DNA from: Imbricaverruca yamaguchii
Taxonomy: Eukaryota > Arthropoda > Thecostraca > Neoverrucidae
Assembly (NCBI GenBank): GCA_034440575.1
Contig: JAOTOL010000975.1
Span: forward strand, 124,001 to 188,000
Direction: 5' to 3'
Length of the DNA stretch: 64,000 bases
Shown: one piece after another, positions 45,901 to 53,560 of the stretch
Layout of the letters: each line of letters begins with the position of its first letter
Position numbering within the stretch: the first letter of the stretch is position 1
Made by a program: the position numbers and the translations under genes
The notes under the pieces: generated by a model
Databases searched by the model: none
The model's input: the letters and a program-made list of their open reading frames with translations, nothing else
What the model was told of the DNA's origin: nothing

Positions 45901-46282
45901 TAATGCCGTTAAAACCACAATAGCTGTAGATAATTTGACAGAAAATATTTCGTCGTCAATTTTGTCGGGAAGGCACAAACTACTACCCAGCTAAGGAACA
46001 CCAAACGGCGTCGTTTTATTTCCGTTTTGACTCATTAAATCCCAAGCGATGATTGCTCATGAACTGACATATTTTCCATGAAAAAAAACTATGGATGTAC
46101 AGGGTGTATCTTGTTTTAGTTCTGCAGCAGCACGAATAAGACACTCACCGTTCTTTGCGGTCTTGCACAGAGTCAGACAAGCGTCAGCATAGTTGTTGAT
46201 GCCGTTCATGTCGTCCACAAGCGATGCATATCGCCTCATGTCCTCAGCAATGATTGCCGACTGCAACTCGTCCAGCTCACTT
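21831..46282 (-). CDS. FIGNL1: Fidgetin-like protein 1 (AAA ATPase), ten exons, 5' end not found
   Basis: FIGNL1 is a nuclear AAA-family ATPase that removes RAD51 from DNA during recombination and fork repair. Ten minus-strand exons (46149-46282, 44493-45152, 43734-43837, 43313-43452, 41988-42174, 40924-41032, 40543-40660, 33797-33911, 30821-31141, 21831-21974) have GT-AG borders, the acceptors of 43734-43837 and 41988-42174 being weak. All nine junctions agree in phase, giving about 676 residues plus an unplaced N-terminal exon of perhaps 45 residues; human FIGNL1 is 674. In order: N-terminal helical region, Pro/Thr-rich then RGG-rich disordered region, FKTA and FVPP motifs, AAA domain with Walker A, pore loop, Walker B, sensor 1 and sensor 2, and a C-terminal helix. 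No stop or frameshift interrupts it. Introns of 6.6 and 8.8 kb are mostly tandem repeats. Confidence 0.95.
22045..22803. repeat. 51-bp minisatellite, 15 near-identical copies, each with TGACGTCA
   Basis: The unit contains CGTGACGTCACGGCCGTACC and TCCCAGCGGTCAGTACAGGG. The copies are almost invariant (one C/T in copy 1, one A/G in copy 2). It lies in the last FIGNL1 intron, about 70 bp from the acceptor. 51 is divisible by three, so long false open frames run both ways. Confidence 0.97.
22804..23739. other. Intron sequence with one miRNA-like hairpin
   Basis: Unique sequence in the last FIGNL1 intron. Apart from the hairpin at 23333-23395 I see only short open frames without domains. Confidence 0.5.
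23333..23395. ncRNA. Candidate miRNA-like hairpin
   Basis: A 63-nt foldback. GCCAAAAGAGA pairs perfectly with TCTCTTTTGGC; then comes a one-base bulge, CCA/TGG, a small internal mismatch, and a CCGGCAGCGTGTG segment opposite CACATGCGTCGG, closing on a short loop. Size and imperfect pairing resemble a pre-miRNA on either strand. There is no evidence of expression. Confidence 0.3.
23740..24420. mobile_element. TTAA-associated element, truncated copy 3, split by a SINE
   Basis: Matches the inner part of the elements at 2398-3202 and 60311-61149 (shared CCACATCAATTTGxCATG and GGTCAAGTGAGGTCAC), begins at a poly-C run and lacks both termini. The SINE at 24083-24253 interrupts it. Confidence 0.8.
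24083..24253 (+). mobile_element. tRNA-derived SINE (171 bp) with target duplication
   Basis: The head is tRNA-like: GGCGACGAGTAGCCTAGGGG (box A) and GTGGGTTCGAATCTCAC (T-arm with box B), closing with CTGTCGC against the 5' GCGAC. The body is about 75 bp and the tail is (AACC)n. Flanking ACTTCAGTTAA (24072-24082) and ACTTAAGTTAA (24254-24264) form an 11-bp duplication with one mismatch. The host is the old TTAA element, so the SINE is younger than that element. Confidence 0.9.
24421..24829. other. Intron sequence, nothing recognised
   Basis: Weakly periodic sequence (degenerate repeats of about 45 bp with CATCTxTC motifs) that leads into the 54-bp satellite. Confidence 0.4.
24830..27990. repeat. 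54-bp satellite array, about 59 copies, inside the last FIGNL1 intron
   Basis: The unit contains CGCTGCCGTCGTACCGTCAT and CTGACACCGTCTGCTCACAC, then TCAGCACCACAACA. A handful of diagnostic variant sites (CTC/CCC, GTC/GCC, TAG/TCG, CAT/CAC) are shuffled among copies. A block of six units is repeated at 324-bp spacing around 26.58-27.22 kb. A few copies, including the one at the 27.97-kb edge, carry the palindrome AGCACCATATGGTGCT. The period is divisible by three and lacks stops in several frames, so the 1,067- and 1,089-codon open frames here are not genes. Confidence 0.97.
27991..30230. other. Intron sequence with one long hairpin
   Basis: About 2.2 kb of mostly unique sequence in the last FIGNL1 intron, GC-rich to 28200 and AT-richer after. 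It holds a small inverted repeat at 29030-29082 and the long hairpin at 29384-29537. No coding sequence recognised. Confidence 0.5.
29384..29537. repeat. Long hairpin, arms of about 77 bp
   Basis: The arms 29384-29461 and 29463-29537 are inverted copies at about 80% identity with almost no loop (for example CGATTGGGTAATGTATCTTG against its inverse). It resembles a palindromic MITE or an endo-siRNA source. Confidence 0.8.
30231..30458 (+). pseudogene. Decayed, truncated histone H3 copy
   Basis: The plus strand first reads [20 protein letters not shown], matching the start of the H3 tail (ATG changed to GTG, two small deletions). After a TGA and a frame change it continues [20 protein letters not shown], then [20 protein letters not shown] and RDFKT. 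That covers roughly H3 residues 1-80, that is the tail, the alphaN helix and helix 1, with many substitutions. Everything after DFKT is missing; the 39-bp repeat array starts about 10 bp later. With no start, an internal stop and a lost core fold it cannot make a histone. It lies opposite to FIGNL1 inside its last intron. A diverged centromeric H3 is unlikely because the tail matches canonical H3. Confidence 0.85.
30470..30820. repeat. 39-bp array carrying copies of an exon end and its splice donor
   Basis: About nine copies directly downstream (minus strand) of the FIGNL1 exon 30821-31141. Each unit repeats the last 16 or so exon bases and the donor: the true junction is ATCACGCCAGACCAG/GTGAGC, and the copies read ATCACGCCGGAGCAG/GTGAGC or decayed forms. 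Divergence grows with distance from the exon. Confidence 0.92.
30821..31141 (-). CDS. FIGNL1: FIGNL1 exon: sensor 1, arginine fingers, sensor 2
   Basis: 107 codons, phase 0 at both ends; acceptor TCTCCCCAG/GAC, donor CAG/GTGAGC. It holds [20 protein letters not shown] (sensor 1 and arginine fingers), then [15 protein letters not shown] and [20 protein letters not shown] (sensor 2 region), ending ITPDQ. It is flanked on both sides by arrays made from its own edges. Confidence 0.96.
31142..32470. repeat. 28/46-bp array of splice-acceptor copies
   Basis: On the minus strand every unit ends CCGTCTGACTATCTCCCCAG, that is a branch-point-like CTGAC, a pyrimidine stretch and CAG. About 14 of the roughly 38 units (the 46-bp class) go on with GACGGCGCCGGCACCAG, the exact first 17 bases of the FIGNL1 exon 30821-31141; the 28-bp class lacks this. 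The array starts at the exon's own acceptor. Confidence 0.95.
32471..33796. other. Intron sequence, nothing recognised
   Basis: Unique AT-richer sequence between two FIGNL1 exons, with TTAGGTT-rich stretches at 33000-33130. No coding or mobile element found. Confidence 0.5.
33797..33911 (-). CDS. FIGNL1: FIGNL1 exon: Walker B
   Basis: 115 bp; acceptor GTTGTCAG/GTGCC completes the split Arg codon, donor CAGCTG/GTGAGT is phase 0. It encodes [20 protein letters not shown] (Walker B, FIDEVDS) and then [15 protein letters not shown]. Confidence 0.96.
33912..35650. repeat. 49-bp acceptor copies followed by a 22-bp array with periodic linkers
   Basis: 33890-34043 holds the true acceptor plus two tandem copies of 49 bp, each carrying GTGCCACCAGCCGGCGGTGG, the acceptor's first exon bases. 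From about 34110 to 35640 a 22-bp unit (CACAACACCACACATCAGTC plus AG) is repeated about 60 times. It is broken at about 34057, 34459, 34937 and 35507 by a 100-bp linker (containing TAAACCAGCTGGACTGCACA), making a higher-order structure. Confidence 0.93.
35651..36645. other. Intron sequence, no gene recognised
   Basis: Unique sequence in the 6.6-kb FIGNL1 intron. A short dispersed motif (TTAGCGCCC type) lies at 35935-35995. Confidence 0.5.
36650..37315. repeat. 29-bp minisatellite, about 23 copies, nearly all with GCGGCCGC
   Basis: Two alternating variants, CGGTTCAGTCTACACTGGGG and CGGTTCAGTATACAATGGGG, each followed by CGGCCGCGC (a minority read CGTGC). Open frames on the plus strand in all three phases follow from the unit's lack of stops. 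Confidence 0.96.
37316..40542. other. Intron sequence with local direct repeats
   Basis: No coding region recognised. Seen: a duplicated segment of about 65 bp (37725-37845), a diverged direct repeat of about 145 bp (37858-38005 and 38185-38320), an AT-rich stretch, and a short CACACATATAT repeat at 40240-40345 about 200 bp before the exon at 40543. Confidence 0.5.
40543..40660 (-). CDS. FIGNL1: FIGNL1 exon: AAA pore loop
   Basis: 118 bp; acceptor TTCGCAG/GC, donor GCCAG/GTGAGT. It encodes [20 protein letters not shown] then [26 protein letters not shown] is the substrate-contacting pore loop of the family. Confidence 0.96.
40924..41032 (-). CDS. FIGNL1: FIGNL1 exon: Walker A
   Basis: 109 bp; acceptor ATTCCCAG/GAG in phase 0, donor ATTG/GTAAGG. 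It encodes [18 protein letters not shown] and the P-loop [12 protein letters not shown]. Confidence 0.96.
41033..41725. repeat. 68-bp array of splice-acceptor copies, ten units
   Basis: Starting at the acceptor of exon 40924-41032, units recur at an exact 68-bp spacing. On the minus strand each carries GTGTCGTCCCCAG/GAGATGGTGATCTG (or close variants), the acceptor plus the first 14 bases of the exon. Confidence 0.95.
41988..42174 (-). CDS. FIGNL1: FIGNL1 exon: entry into the AAA domain
   Basis: 187 bp; acceptor CCGCCGCAG/G (weak tract), donor ATTAAG/GTGCGC. It encodes [20 protein letters not shown] then [17 protein letters not shown], the conserved lead-in of the ATPase. The reading frame fixes both borders. 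Confidence 0.93.
42175..43312. other. Intron sequence, nothing recognised
   Basis: Unique sequence with two copies of the short dispersed TTTAGCGCC motif (42415-42475 and 42925-42970). Confidence 0.5.
43313..43452 (-). CDS. FIGNL1: FIGNL1 exon with FVPP motif
   Basis: 140 bp; acceptor TTCATGCAG/ATA, donor GACGG/GTGAGA. It reads [20 protein letters not shown], then [18 protein letters not shown]. The SYG-KKSLGA and FVPP pieces match vertebrate FIGNL1, where this segment helps bind RAD51. Confidence 0.88.
43734..43837 (-). CDS. FIGNL1: FIGNL1 exon with acidic tract and FKTA motif
   Basis: 104 bp; acceptor TGTCGAAG/GC (unusual AAG), donor CAGCTG/GTGAGA. It encodes an acidic run, [10 protein letters not shown], then AFKTAKDQL, the RAD51-contacting motif of FIGNL1. 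The phase fits both neighbours. Confidence 0.85.
43838..44492. other. Intron sequence, nothing recognised
   Basis: Unique AT-rich sequence between two FIGNL1 exons. Confidence 0.5.
44493..45152 (-). CDS. FIGNL1: FIGNL1 long exon: disordered, Pro/Thr-rich then RGG-rich
   Basis: 660 bp; acceptor GTGTCTTACAG/AG, donor GGCGGAG/GTACGA. It starts [20 protein letters not shown] and continues with Pro/Thr/Ala-rich sequence containing four TPRQ repeats. It ends in a Gly/Arg block ([20 protein letters not shown]). Homologues are also disordered here, so sequence identity is low. The call rests on phase agreement and position. Confidence 0.85.
45165..45265. repeat. 24-bp repeat next to a FIGNL1 acceptor
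   Basis: Four to five copies of CCAGATACACCTGGTACGGTA-type units beginning about 20 bp upstream (in transcription) of the exon edge at 45152. The unit does not include the splice site. Confidence 0.85.
45266..46148. other. Intron sequence, nothing recognised
   Basis: Unique AT-rich sequence. Confidence 0.5.
46149..46282 (-). CDS. FIGNL1: FIGNL1 N-terminal-region exon
   Basis: 134 bp; acceptor TCATTTGCAG/AAG, donor AACG/GTGAGT. It encodes [20 protein letters not shown] then [20 protein letters not shown], which aligns with the helical N-terminal region of vertebrate FIGNL1 (the GLNNYAENIL part). Its first base completes a codon from an upstream exon that I could not find in 46283-64000. Confidence 0.8.
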
Positions 46283-46449
46283 CTGCAAATGACCAACGTA
46301 TCCTACGTCAACATGTCATCACATCACGAGTTGGGTCTCCTCACTGCAGCTGATCTGTACCTATTTCACAGTCTCACTTTGCTCCACAAGATCATTCTGA
46401 CGGGTGAGCCTACGCACATTGCCGGTGAAATCACTTCAAACTCTACCCT

Positions 46450-46935
46450 GTGAAGCCGTCACACACGTGCAGACGACCATTTGCGCCTGCCAGCCATACA
46501 CAGAGAGGCTGGCCGCAGGAGATTTCTCTACTCGTCTGTCTTCCACTACAACAAACTTCCTACTGAAACTAAAACATCGAGGCTGTCTAACTTCAAGAAG
46601 CATGCACTAGCGTATCTCCACGAACAACACTAGTCCCACAAAAAAAACTTACAACATGGATATGTGTACACTACGAAGTCACCTTTAGGCCATCGCTTTC
46701 CTATCACTTATACAAGCCACTCGTGTATAGCTTGTGTTGCAAGTACGGTGTATGCAGTGCGGAAAGTGATATGGATATTGTATTATGTTGGCGTACGAAT
46801 GTTTGTTGCGCATCTGCTCCCACTATTGACCACACATCTATCCTTTCTTTGTAAATATCTGTGAGTTCATCCCAGACTGTCCGTAACAGCCACTGCACGT
46901 GGAGGACATGTATTGTTAAATAAATAAATAAATAC
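46450..46935 (+). mobile_element. 3' fragment of a second LINE family
   Basis: The plus strand reads RRRFLYSSVFHYNKLPTETK then TSRLSNFKKHALAYLHEQH and stops near 46620, the typical C-terminal tail of a non-LTR ORF2 (aromatic/basic block, WNxLP-like motif, FKKxL). About 300 bp of 3' UTR follow, ending in (AAAT)n at 46917-46933. It differs from the CR1-like family. It lies just upstream of the first FIGNL1 exon found. Confidence 0.65.
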
Positions 46936-48417
46936 AGTGGTTTAACTGAAACAATTATTTTTAAGCGATTAACAGCATCCCACAACATAAATATCAGCCA
47001 ATGCATGTCAGCCTCGTTTCAGCCATTGCTCTTCGTCACCACGCAGTTGAATAATCAAAGCATTGCAAAAGGTGTGCATTGCACATTATTGTTAAGTGTG
47101 CTGATGAGTGAAGGTAGCGTTTGTAGCAAGCACTGGAGGTTGCTTGGTTAGATTAGGTTGGGTTAGGTTTGGTAATCGTGTGGCAAGTGTGATTTGCAAG
47201 GGCGTTGACCCAGTAAGCGATTATGAGCATCATCAACCTGTGGTGCCTGGGAAAGAGAAATAATCATGACATAACGAATAAAAGGAAGATGGAAAAAGAA
47301 CTCCATTGAATTCGCCACTCCTGTTCTGTTTCGCATAGGGTGCATTACCTAGACTAGTGCTGAGCCTGTTAACGAACTGCTTGAATATGTCCAACGTCCA
47401 TCACGCAAAATACGCACCAATACAAGTATGATGATGGATGTTCTCCTGGTGCCCGTCAGGATCGCGCACTCACACGCAAGTTATGTGAAAAGTCATGACA
47501 ACTATCGGCCACCAATATCGTACGAAGTGTAGTAGGCAGACATGGTAGGAATTGTGCAAAGTCCAGCAACCCAGGAAAAGCAGGACTCGTACGAATTGTA
47601 GTACGAATTGTAGTAGCGGGGAATAATAGGAATCGTACGAAGCGCAGTGGTCCGGAATGGTAGGAATCATAAGAAGTGCAGTAGCCGTGCATGGTAGAAA
47701 TTTTATCACAGTAGCCAGGAATGGATAATTGTATGAAACGCAGTAGACGGAAATGGTAGGAATCTGACATGGCTGACATTGTATTAAATTGTCTTTGGGT
47801 GGGGGAATGCATGCACCAACTATGACCAGAAGGACCAGGATAACGTGGAGGGGGAGCAGGCAGGGCATACTAATGGATACATAGTGACCAAGTATCATGT
47901 GATGTCCATATTGTTTAGTTAGTTTGCTGACGCATTAGCCATAGTTTGCATTACGTGAAAAGGCTACTAGTTTTTAAGAGCATGCAGGGAAAGGTCATAT
48001 TTTGGCCCGACCTCAGGTCAACAACCACACATTCTTGCTTCCAGAAATCATACATGTAGCCATGTTGCTCCGACATGCACCGATCAAGGTCAATAACCGC
48101 TAAATAGGATTTAAAGTGTATAAGTCAGCTACAGATCGCAAAAGACTTGAGCTATTTACCTTAACAAACATTACACTTTTTAAAAAATATCATTGTTTAT
48201 AGGGTACAATATATATATTGCAGAATTTTGTTGTAGCCATGACCAGAACGTCTTCAAAGACCATTGGCCAACCAGGTTTTCATAACAGAAACATATTTTA
48301 CTTAATAACATTTATGTTATCTGTTTCAAAAGAACCTGGCCTCAAACCAAGGTACCAAGGTGCATGGTTATGCCCTGCCATGCTTGCATTACAAAGGTGT
48401 ATGTCGCAATACAATGT
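46936..48417. other. No gene recognised; degenerate repeat at 47515-47775
   Basis: Mostly unique sequence. 47515-47775 holds about six diverged copies of a unit of about 44 bp with ATGGTAGGAATCGTACGAAG. The missing FIGNL1 5' exon might lie here, but I could not identify it. Confidence 0.5.
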
Positions 48418-49095
48418 TTGAATCGCTTCAAACAACCCATATAAAGTTCGTAAGTTATGGATGTTACTGAGTGTTCAAACAGCTGGTGAACGACTGCTTG
48501 TTCCTGACAGCAGACGGCTGCTGGTGGTGCCTGAACAGCTGCAGAAATACCGTGACGCTGGGTCACCGCCACCGTGTGCACCGGGTAGGCGACCACTTCC
48601 AGTGGAACACTCCGGATGCCCTTGATCGCTGCGTCGCTTAGGCTCATGGTGAGAGGCGGCTCGGTGATCGGCGCGGTGTTCCAGTCAAACAGCTCGGTGA
48701 AGTCGGAGGCAGCGGAGTCCACAACAGGGCGGCCGGACCTCCTGATACTGCTGCCGACACCGCTGGATCTCCACCACGGCCCAGGTGCACACCTGTGGGT
48801 CGCGGTCCGCCATCACTGTCAGTGGCACAGCCTCCCGGCGGCACCCTTGTGCTGCATCATTGACCGGACCAGGTTCTGCAGCCTCTTTAGCAGCGTCGGC
48901 AGCAGCTGCACAGTGCGCGTGACGTTCTTGGAGCCGCAGATGCAACCGCTGTGGCTGCGGATGTGAAACCGCATCAGGACGTAATGCTCCACCAGGTACT
49001 GAACGATCCCGGAGAGCTCGGCTGGTGGTGATGCCGTGATGATATAGACTCGAAAGAAGTCTCGCAACTAGAATGCACCACCTGAGGAGCACAAT
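48418..49095 (-). mobile_element. Left arm of a 0.68-kb inverted repeat of TE-derived coding sequence
   Basis: The minus strand reads, in shifting frames, NVTRTVQLLPTLLKRLQNLV and later DSAASDFTELFDWNTAPITE, PPLTMSLSDAAIKGIRSVPL and EVVAYPVHTVAVTQRHG. The PPLT...PLEVxxYPxHTxAV pattern matches a family of uncharacterised, probably transposon-encoded proteins widespread in invertebrates (recalled, not checked). At least one frameshift separates the two parts, so it is not functional. Confidence 0.65.
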
Positions 49096-49244
49096 TCCAT
49101 TGAACATGGCAAGTGATCATGAATTGAGCAATGACCATGCAAATATGAATCTTATCCTCTCTTGATTCGCCATTCGTATTCTTTATCACTGCAACATATT
49201 CAGTTCCTAAGTACTTGAGATGTTCAATCGTGAGCGTGATCGTG

Positions 49245-49925
49245 AATCGTGATCCTGAAGTGGTTCACTCCGGCTGTGAGACTCCTTCGAGTCTACGTCG
49301 CCACGGCATCACCATTGGCCGAGCTCTCCGAGATCGTTCAGTACCTGGTGAAGCATTACATCCTGATGTGGTTTCACATCTGCAGCCACAACGGTTGCAT
49401 CTGCGGCTCCAAGAACGTCATGCGCACTGTGCAGCTGCTGCCGACGCTGCTAAAGAGGCTGCAGAACCTGGTCCGGTCAATGATGCAGCGCAAGGGTGCC
49501 GCCGGGAGGCTGTGCCACTGACAGTGATGGCGGACCGCGACCCACAGGTGTGCACCTGGGCCGTGTTGGAGATCCAGCGGTGTCGGCAGCAGTACCAGGA
49601 GGTCCGGCCGCCCTGTTGTGGACTCCGCTGCCTCCGACTTCACCGAGCTGTTTGACTGGAACACCGTGCCGATCACCGAGCCGCCTCTCACCATGAGCCT
49701 AAGCGATGCAGCAATCAAGGGCATCCGGAGTGTTCCACTGGAAGTGGTCGCCTACCCAGTGCACACGGTGGTGGTGACCCAGCGTCACGGTATTTCTGCA
49801 GCTGTTCAGGCACCACCAGCAGCTGTCTGCTGTCAGGAACAAGCAGTCGTTCACCAGCTGTTTGAACACTCAGTAACATCCATAACTTACAAACTTTACA
49901 TGGGTTGTTTGAAGCGATTCGCACG
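49245..49925 (+). mobile_element. Right arm of the same inverted repeat
   Basis: Inverted copy of 48418-49095 at well over 90% identity, coding on the plus strand with the same frame breaks (for example DSAASDFTELFDWNTVPITE). The spacer between the arms is about 150 bp (49096-49244). Confidence 0.8.
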
Positions 49926-50411
49926 TTCTATTGCCATCATAAACACTGGCAATGTGAGCATGACAAGACATTAGCATCCACATTAACATGAGGCTGGGTT
50001 CTTCTGAAATGAATAGCATAAATGTGATTGAACAAAATATGTTTCTGTTGTGATAACTTGGTCAACTGGTGGTCTTTATGAACATTTTTGGTCGTGGTTA
50101 CAGCAAAATGCTGCAATATCCGCTCTATATGTGAATAATGTGTCCCAAATTATGTACTCCTTTTTCATCACTTAAATAGGTGTGGCATTGCAGACAGACA
50201 CTGCATGGCTCCATGGCAGCTTTGTCACATGGTTGCACATAAGATCTCACCAGTTGTAATTAAAAGAAATATATGATGTCATAATCAGGACCTGTTGAAA
50301 CCCATCACTGCTCACACCAAAATTCTACCTTTGCTAGTAGCAAAGTTACAGTCATCAAAATTTGTGCCAAAGTAGTAGTTCTTGAGATTGCTGTACTGTG
50401 GCACTAGTATC
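49926..50411. other. No gene recognised
   Basis: Unique AT-rich sequence. Confidence 0.5.
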
Positions 50412-50966
50412 ACAAAGACATAAAGACATAAAGACATAAAAGATTAGTGCAACTATGAGCCACAAGGGCCCTTCTTGGTTGCACTCTGTACACTGAACCA
50501 GTTGGCCACCAAATGTGTCAATCAGCCCTCCCTGTAATACTGAAAAGCAAGCCTTCTATTCTTATAATGATTGTCTATGCAGTTTTTAAAGATGTTCAAT
50601 GTGCTGCTACTGACAATGTTTTCTGGCAGCTGGTTCCAGTGTTCTACTACCCTGTTGGTGAAGAAAGTTTGCCTTAACCTTGTTCTGCTGTGGTTAACTT
50701 TAATTTTGAATTTATGATGTCTAATTGCATCATTTCTGTTCAATTCAAACATTTCCCCAAGGTATCCCCTCTCCAGACCATGGACAAATTTAAAGACCTC
50801 GATGAGATCTCCTCTCAGCCTTCTATATCTAAGTGAAAACATTAAATTTCTTCAATCTTTCCTCATATGCCAGGTTGCTTATGCCATTAACCATTTTTGT
50901 AGCCCTCTTTTGTACTCTCTCTAAAAGCCAACAATCTTTTTCATAGCTAGGAGACCAAGCTTGGAT
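50412..50966 (-). mobile_element. CR1-like LINE, 5'-truncated copy C
   Basis: The minus strand encodes the C-terminal part of the same ORF2 as 7250-9590 (FSLRYRRLRGDLIEVFKFVH to FQYYREG), with one frameshift near 50843. It ends in three to four TTTATGTC octamers (50412-50442). The 5' end is truncated at about 50966. Confidence 0.9.
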
Positions 50967-51596
50967 AAATTGAAAATGATATCATTTCCAGATAGTGCCA
51001 TCTTGACGGTCCAAAAAATATTATATTCCCTCCAAGCGGGCTGTTCACAGCTCAAATGTTGTCTACTGGAAATCACCTTACGAGACTCCGTTCAGATATC
51101 GTTTTAGCATAGCACATAAATACCTACCTGAAAGTTGTTCAGTTCAGTTCAGTTCAGTTCGGTTGTCAAATTGGCTTATCAATCACTATACATAGCAGCA
51201 AAACAATTGAATTATAGTATCATCTTTGTTAAGAGATGGCTGAATGATCTTTTGCTTGGGTTAGGATAGGGTTTGGAATTTAGGAGAAAATAATAGTGCA
51301 GTATTGCTCCTACATATATAGGACATGATGAAACCATAGGGGAACCATTTGCTGTGACAGCTGACATAGCCTAATGTGCAGTGGTTGTCATTCAGGAGGC
51401 CATTGTTCCATACAGGGAAGACTAGCTTAACATGATCAGTGACTGATTAAAAACCAAATAACTTGAGAAATACAAGCTTGGTCTTCACTTTGACCCAAAA
51501 CACTTCTTGACACTTCCCAAATATGTTTTATACCTTCTTCTATATAACTAAACCTGAACAGTGAATTCATATCAGGTAAAATATGTAAATACTTAC
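50967..51596. other. No gene recognised
   Basis: Unique AT-rich sequence with a short GTTCA repeat at 51136-51165. Confidence 0.5.
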
Positions 51597-51753
51597 CCAC
51601 CACATGCATACATGTCCAGATCTGAAACAGCCATCATGCTTCTTGTAATATCAGCCTTGTTGAAGTTTGAACTAGTGTTTGAACACTCATTGGAGAGTAT
51701 GGCTCTCAACTCCATCCAATCATCACCTTCTGTATCCATTATGGATGACATAT
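51597..51753 (-). CDS. Possible orphan exon
   Basis: 157 bp with good borders on the minus strand: acceptor TTTACAATTTCTCAG at 51754 and donor GGTGG/GTAAGTATT. The open frame reads DMSSIMDTEGDDWMELRAIL, then CSNTSSNFNKADITRSMMAV and SDLDMYACGG. No domain is recognised and no partner exon was found nearby; AT-rich codon use is unlike FIGNL1 and HAUS1. It might be part of a transposon gene or of a gene with distant exons. Confidence 0.35.
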
Positions 51754-52436
51754 CTGAGAAATTGTAAACAAAATATAGAATCATAACACAAGGTGGCAGC
51801 ATCTTATATCCACACCATGGCAGAATTGGATACAATGCAATTGAAACATTGATTAACACCAAAAGATTTAGTTCCAGTTTTTAAAAAAATCAGGCCCCAG
51901 GCCCTGAAAATCATCTGGAGTTTTAACCCCTTCAAATTGTGTCAAAGGCCTCCAACAAGAGCCTCAGATGCTAACACAAAATGCGATAGTCCTACAAGTT
52001 AAAGCTGGAGTGCAAACATATCATACAAGGGGAGCCAAAAATTGAGCTGAAGCCTCCAAAAATCATGCCATGACCCAAAATCCCCCAGGCTCTAGCAAAT
52101 TCATAAAAGGTCCAAGAAGATCATGTGGAGGTCTCAGCAACTCATGCCAGGGTTCACATTTATGTCAGGCTGTGGCCCTGAAGCATCATTCTGAGACACA
52201 AAAATTTCCATTAGAGCCTAAAAAATATGCACCAGCAGCCACAAACATTCAAGTCAGTGCCAAAAATAAATGCAACAGGGTTCTGAAAACATCAGTATAA
52301 AAAAACACACCTGACCCTCCTAAAACCATACCGGGTCAGGCCAAAAAGGTATAAATATGCAGGAGAATCAAATAACATACCAGGAGCCTTCAAAAATACA
52401 ACAGAGACCCTGAAAACACCTCAAGTTACGTATAAT
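51754..52436. other. No gene recognised
   Basis: A-rich unique sequence with weakly repetitive AGGCCCxGAAAATCAT-like phrases. No coding character. Confidence 0.45.
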
Positions 52437-52578
52437 GGATGGCCACCGAGATGGCATGAATGTAAACATCTCCTGGCTTTCGCATGGTGTATGGCTTTTT
52501 GAAATTCAGCTGGTAACTGGCTTCTAAATAATTTCACTTCTATGACACTGCTTACCCATTGACTTAACGTATTCCAAC
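52437..52578. repeat. Left part of an old repeat split by the P-type transposon
   Basis: Similar (about 70-75%) to 61154-61262, for example the shared CCCATTGACTTAAC. Its continuation lies at 59291 on the far side of the transposon. Confidence 0.65.
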
Positions 52579-53083
52579 CAAGGCCCTTTACATAAGGTAC
52601 AACCGTCCGGCAATTGGAACTTTTCATGACGTCACAAGTTTTCAACGGCCGATATCCCCATTGCCCGCAATGCTATATAGGGGTAGTTTGTAAAGTAATA
52701 TCTTTTTCAGGAATGAAGCCACAGCTATAAAATAAAGACCATGTGATAGAACACGTCTTTCTCTGCCGAAAATATAATTTCAGTTTCTACCTGAAACTTG
52801 CCAGAAACGCGATATAGGAGTTCAAACAGGTGGTCGCATCATGCAGGCTTCGTCTCCAGCTGGCACCGTCCCATAGCTTTTTTTTCACCAACGAATTCTG
52901 ATAAGGAAGGAATGTGGGGTGGAACTTACGCAAATTATGAGAAGGATACAGGGGTTTTGTTTGATGCACTTTTGAGGGGACACTTTCCCCTTAAATCTCG
53001 ACTTTTCCAGCCAATAATTTCAGGTCTTATGATGGGACCCCATTTAGTGTACCTTTCAATTCATTTGAGTTTTCCTATTGCCT

Positions 53084-53560
53084 TCATGCAATGCGTTCCC
53101 CAATAATTGCCAGAAGCAGCTCCGCCATCAGCCGCCTCACGATGCCGGGCTGGTCATCCGCCGCGCGGCCCATCACCAGGTTGAATGTCAGCTCAAAGCC
53201 ATGCACCACTGCCATCCAGCGTTCCGAGGGCACCAAGAGACCGCCACGGCTCACTACGCGAAGCCAGCTGTCGGGCACAGAACTGGGCTGCGCTATGCTG
53301 GTTGCCTGACCAAGTGTAGGGTCGATGGCCCGGCATTTGCATGCCACAAACCCTGCCACGAAAGCCAGCGCCTCCAGCTCGATCCCTACCTCATCGCTGG
53401 GGTCCCGGGCCGCCATCACCTCGACCAAAGGCATTGCCGGGTGCTCGCCAGCGGAGTCCTCCAGGTTGAGGGGCGCCGGAGGCTGCAGGGTTGAGGCTTG
53501 GTAGGCCCGATTGAAGTCTGTTTCCTCCTCGGCGGCATCCAGTTGATCAAGATCCTGAAT
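53084..53560 (-). CDS. Transposase exon 7: C-terminal domain and stop
   Basis: Acceptor TGTTTCAG/ATT, stop TGA at 53084-53086, 158 residues. Contains LAFVAGFVACKCRA and WLRVVSRGGLLVPSERW, both typical of the C-terminus of THAP9-like transposases. Confidence 0.92.
   Translation of the reverse strand: MQDLDQLDAAEEETDFNRAYQASTLQPPAPLNLEDSAGEHPAMPLVEVMAARDPSDEVGIELEALAFVAGFVACKCRAIDPTLGQATSIAQPSSVPDSWLRVVSRGGLLVPSERWMAVVHGFELTFNLVMGRAADDQPGIVRRLMAELLLAIIGERIA

Noticed and set aside
47163..47345. Missing 5' exon of FIGNL1
   Set aside because: There is a good acceptor-like CTCTTTCCCAG, but the reading frame after it has no similarity to the FIGNL1 N-terminus.
48685..49107. 140-codon minus frame as an independent gene
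   Set aside because: Alternative frame of the TE-derived inverted repeat; the frame with family-like motifs is a different one.
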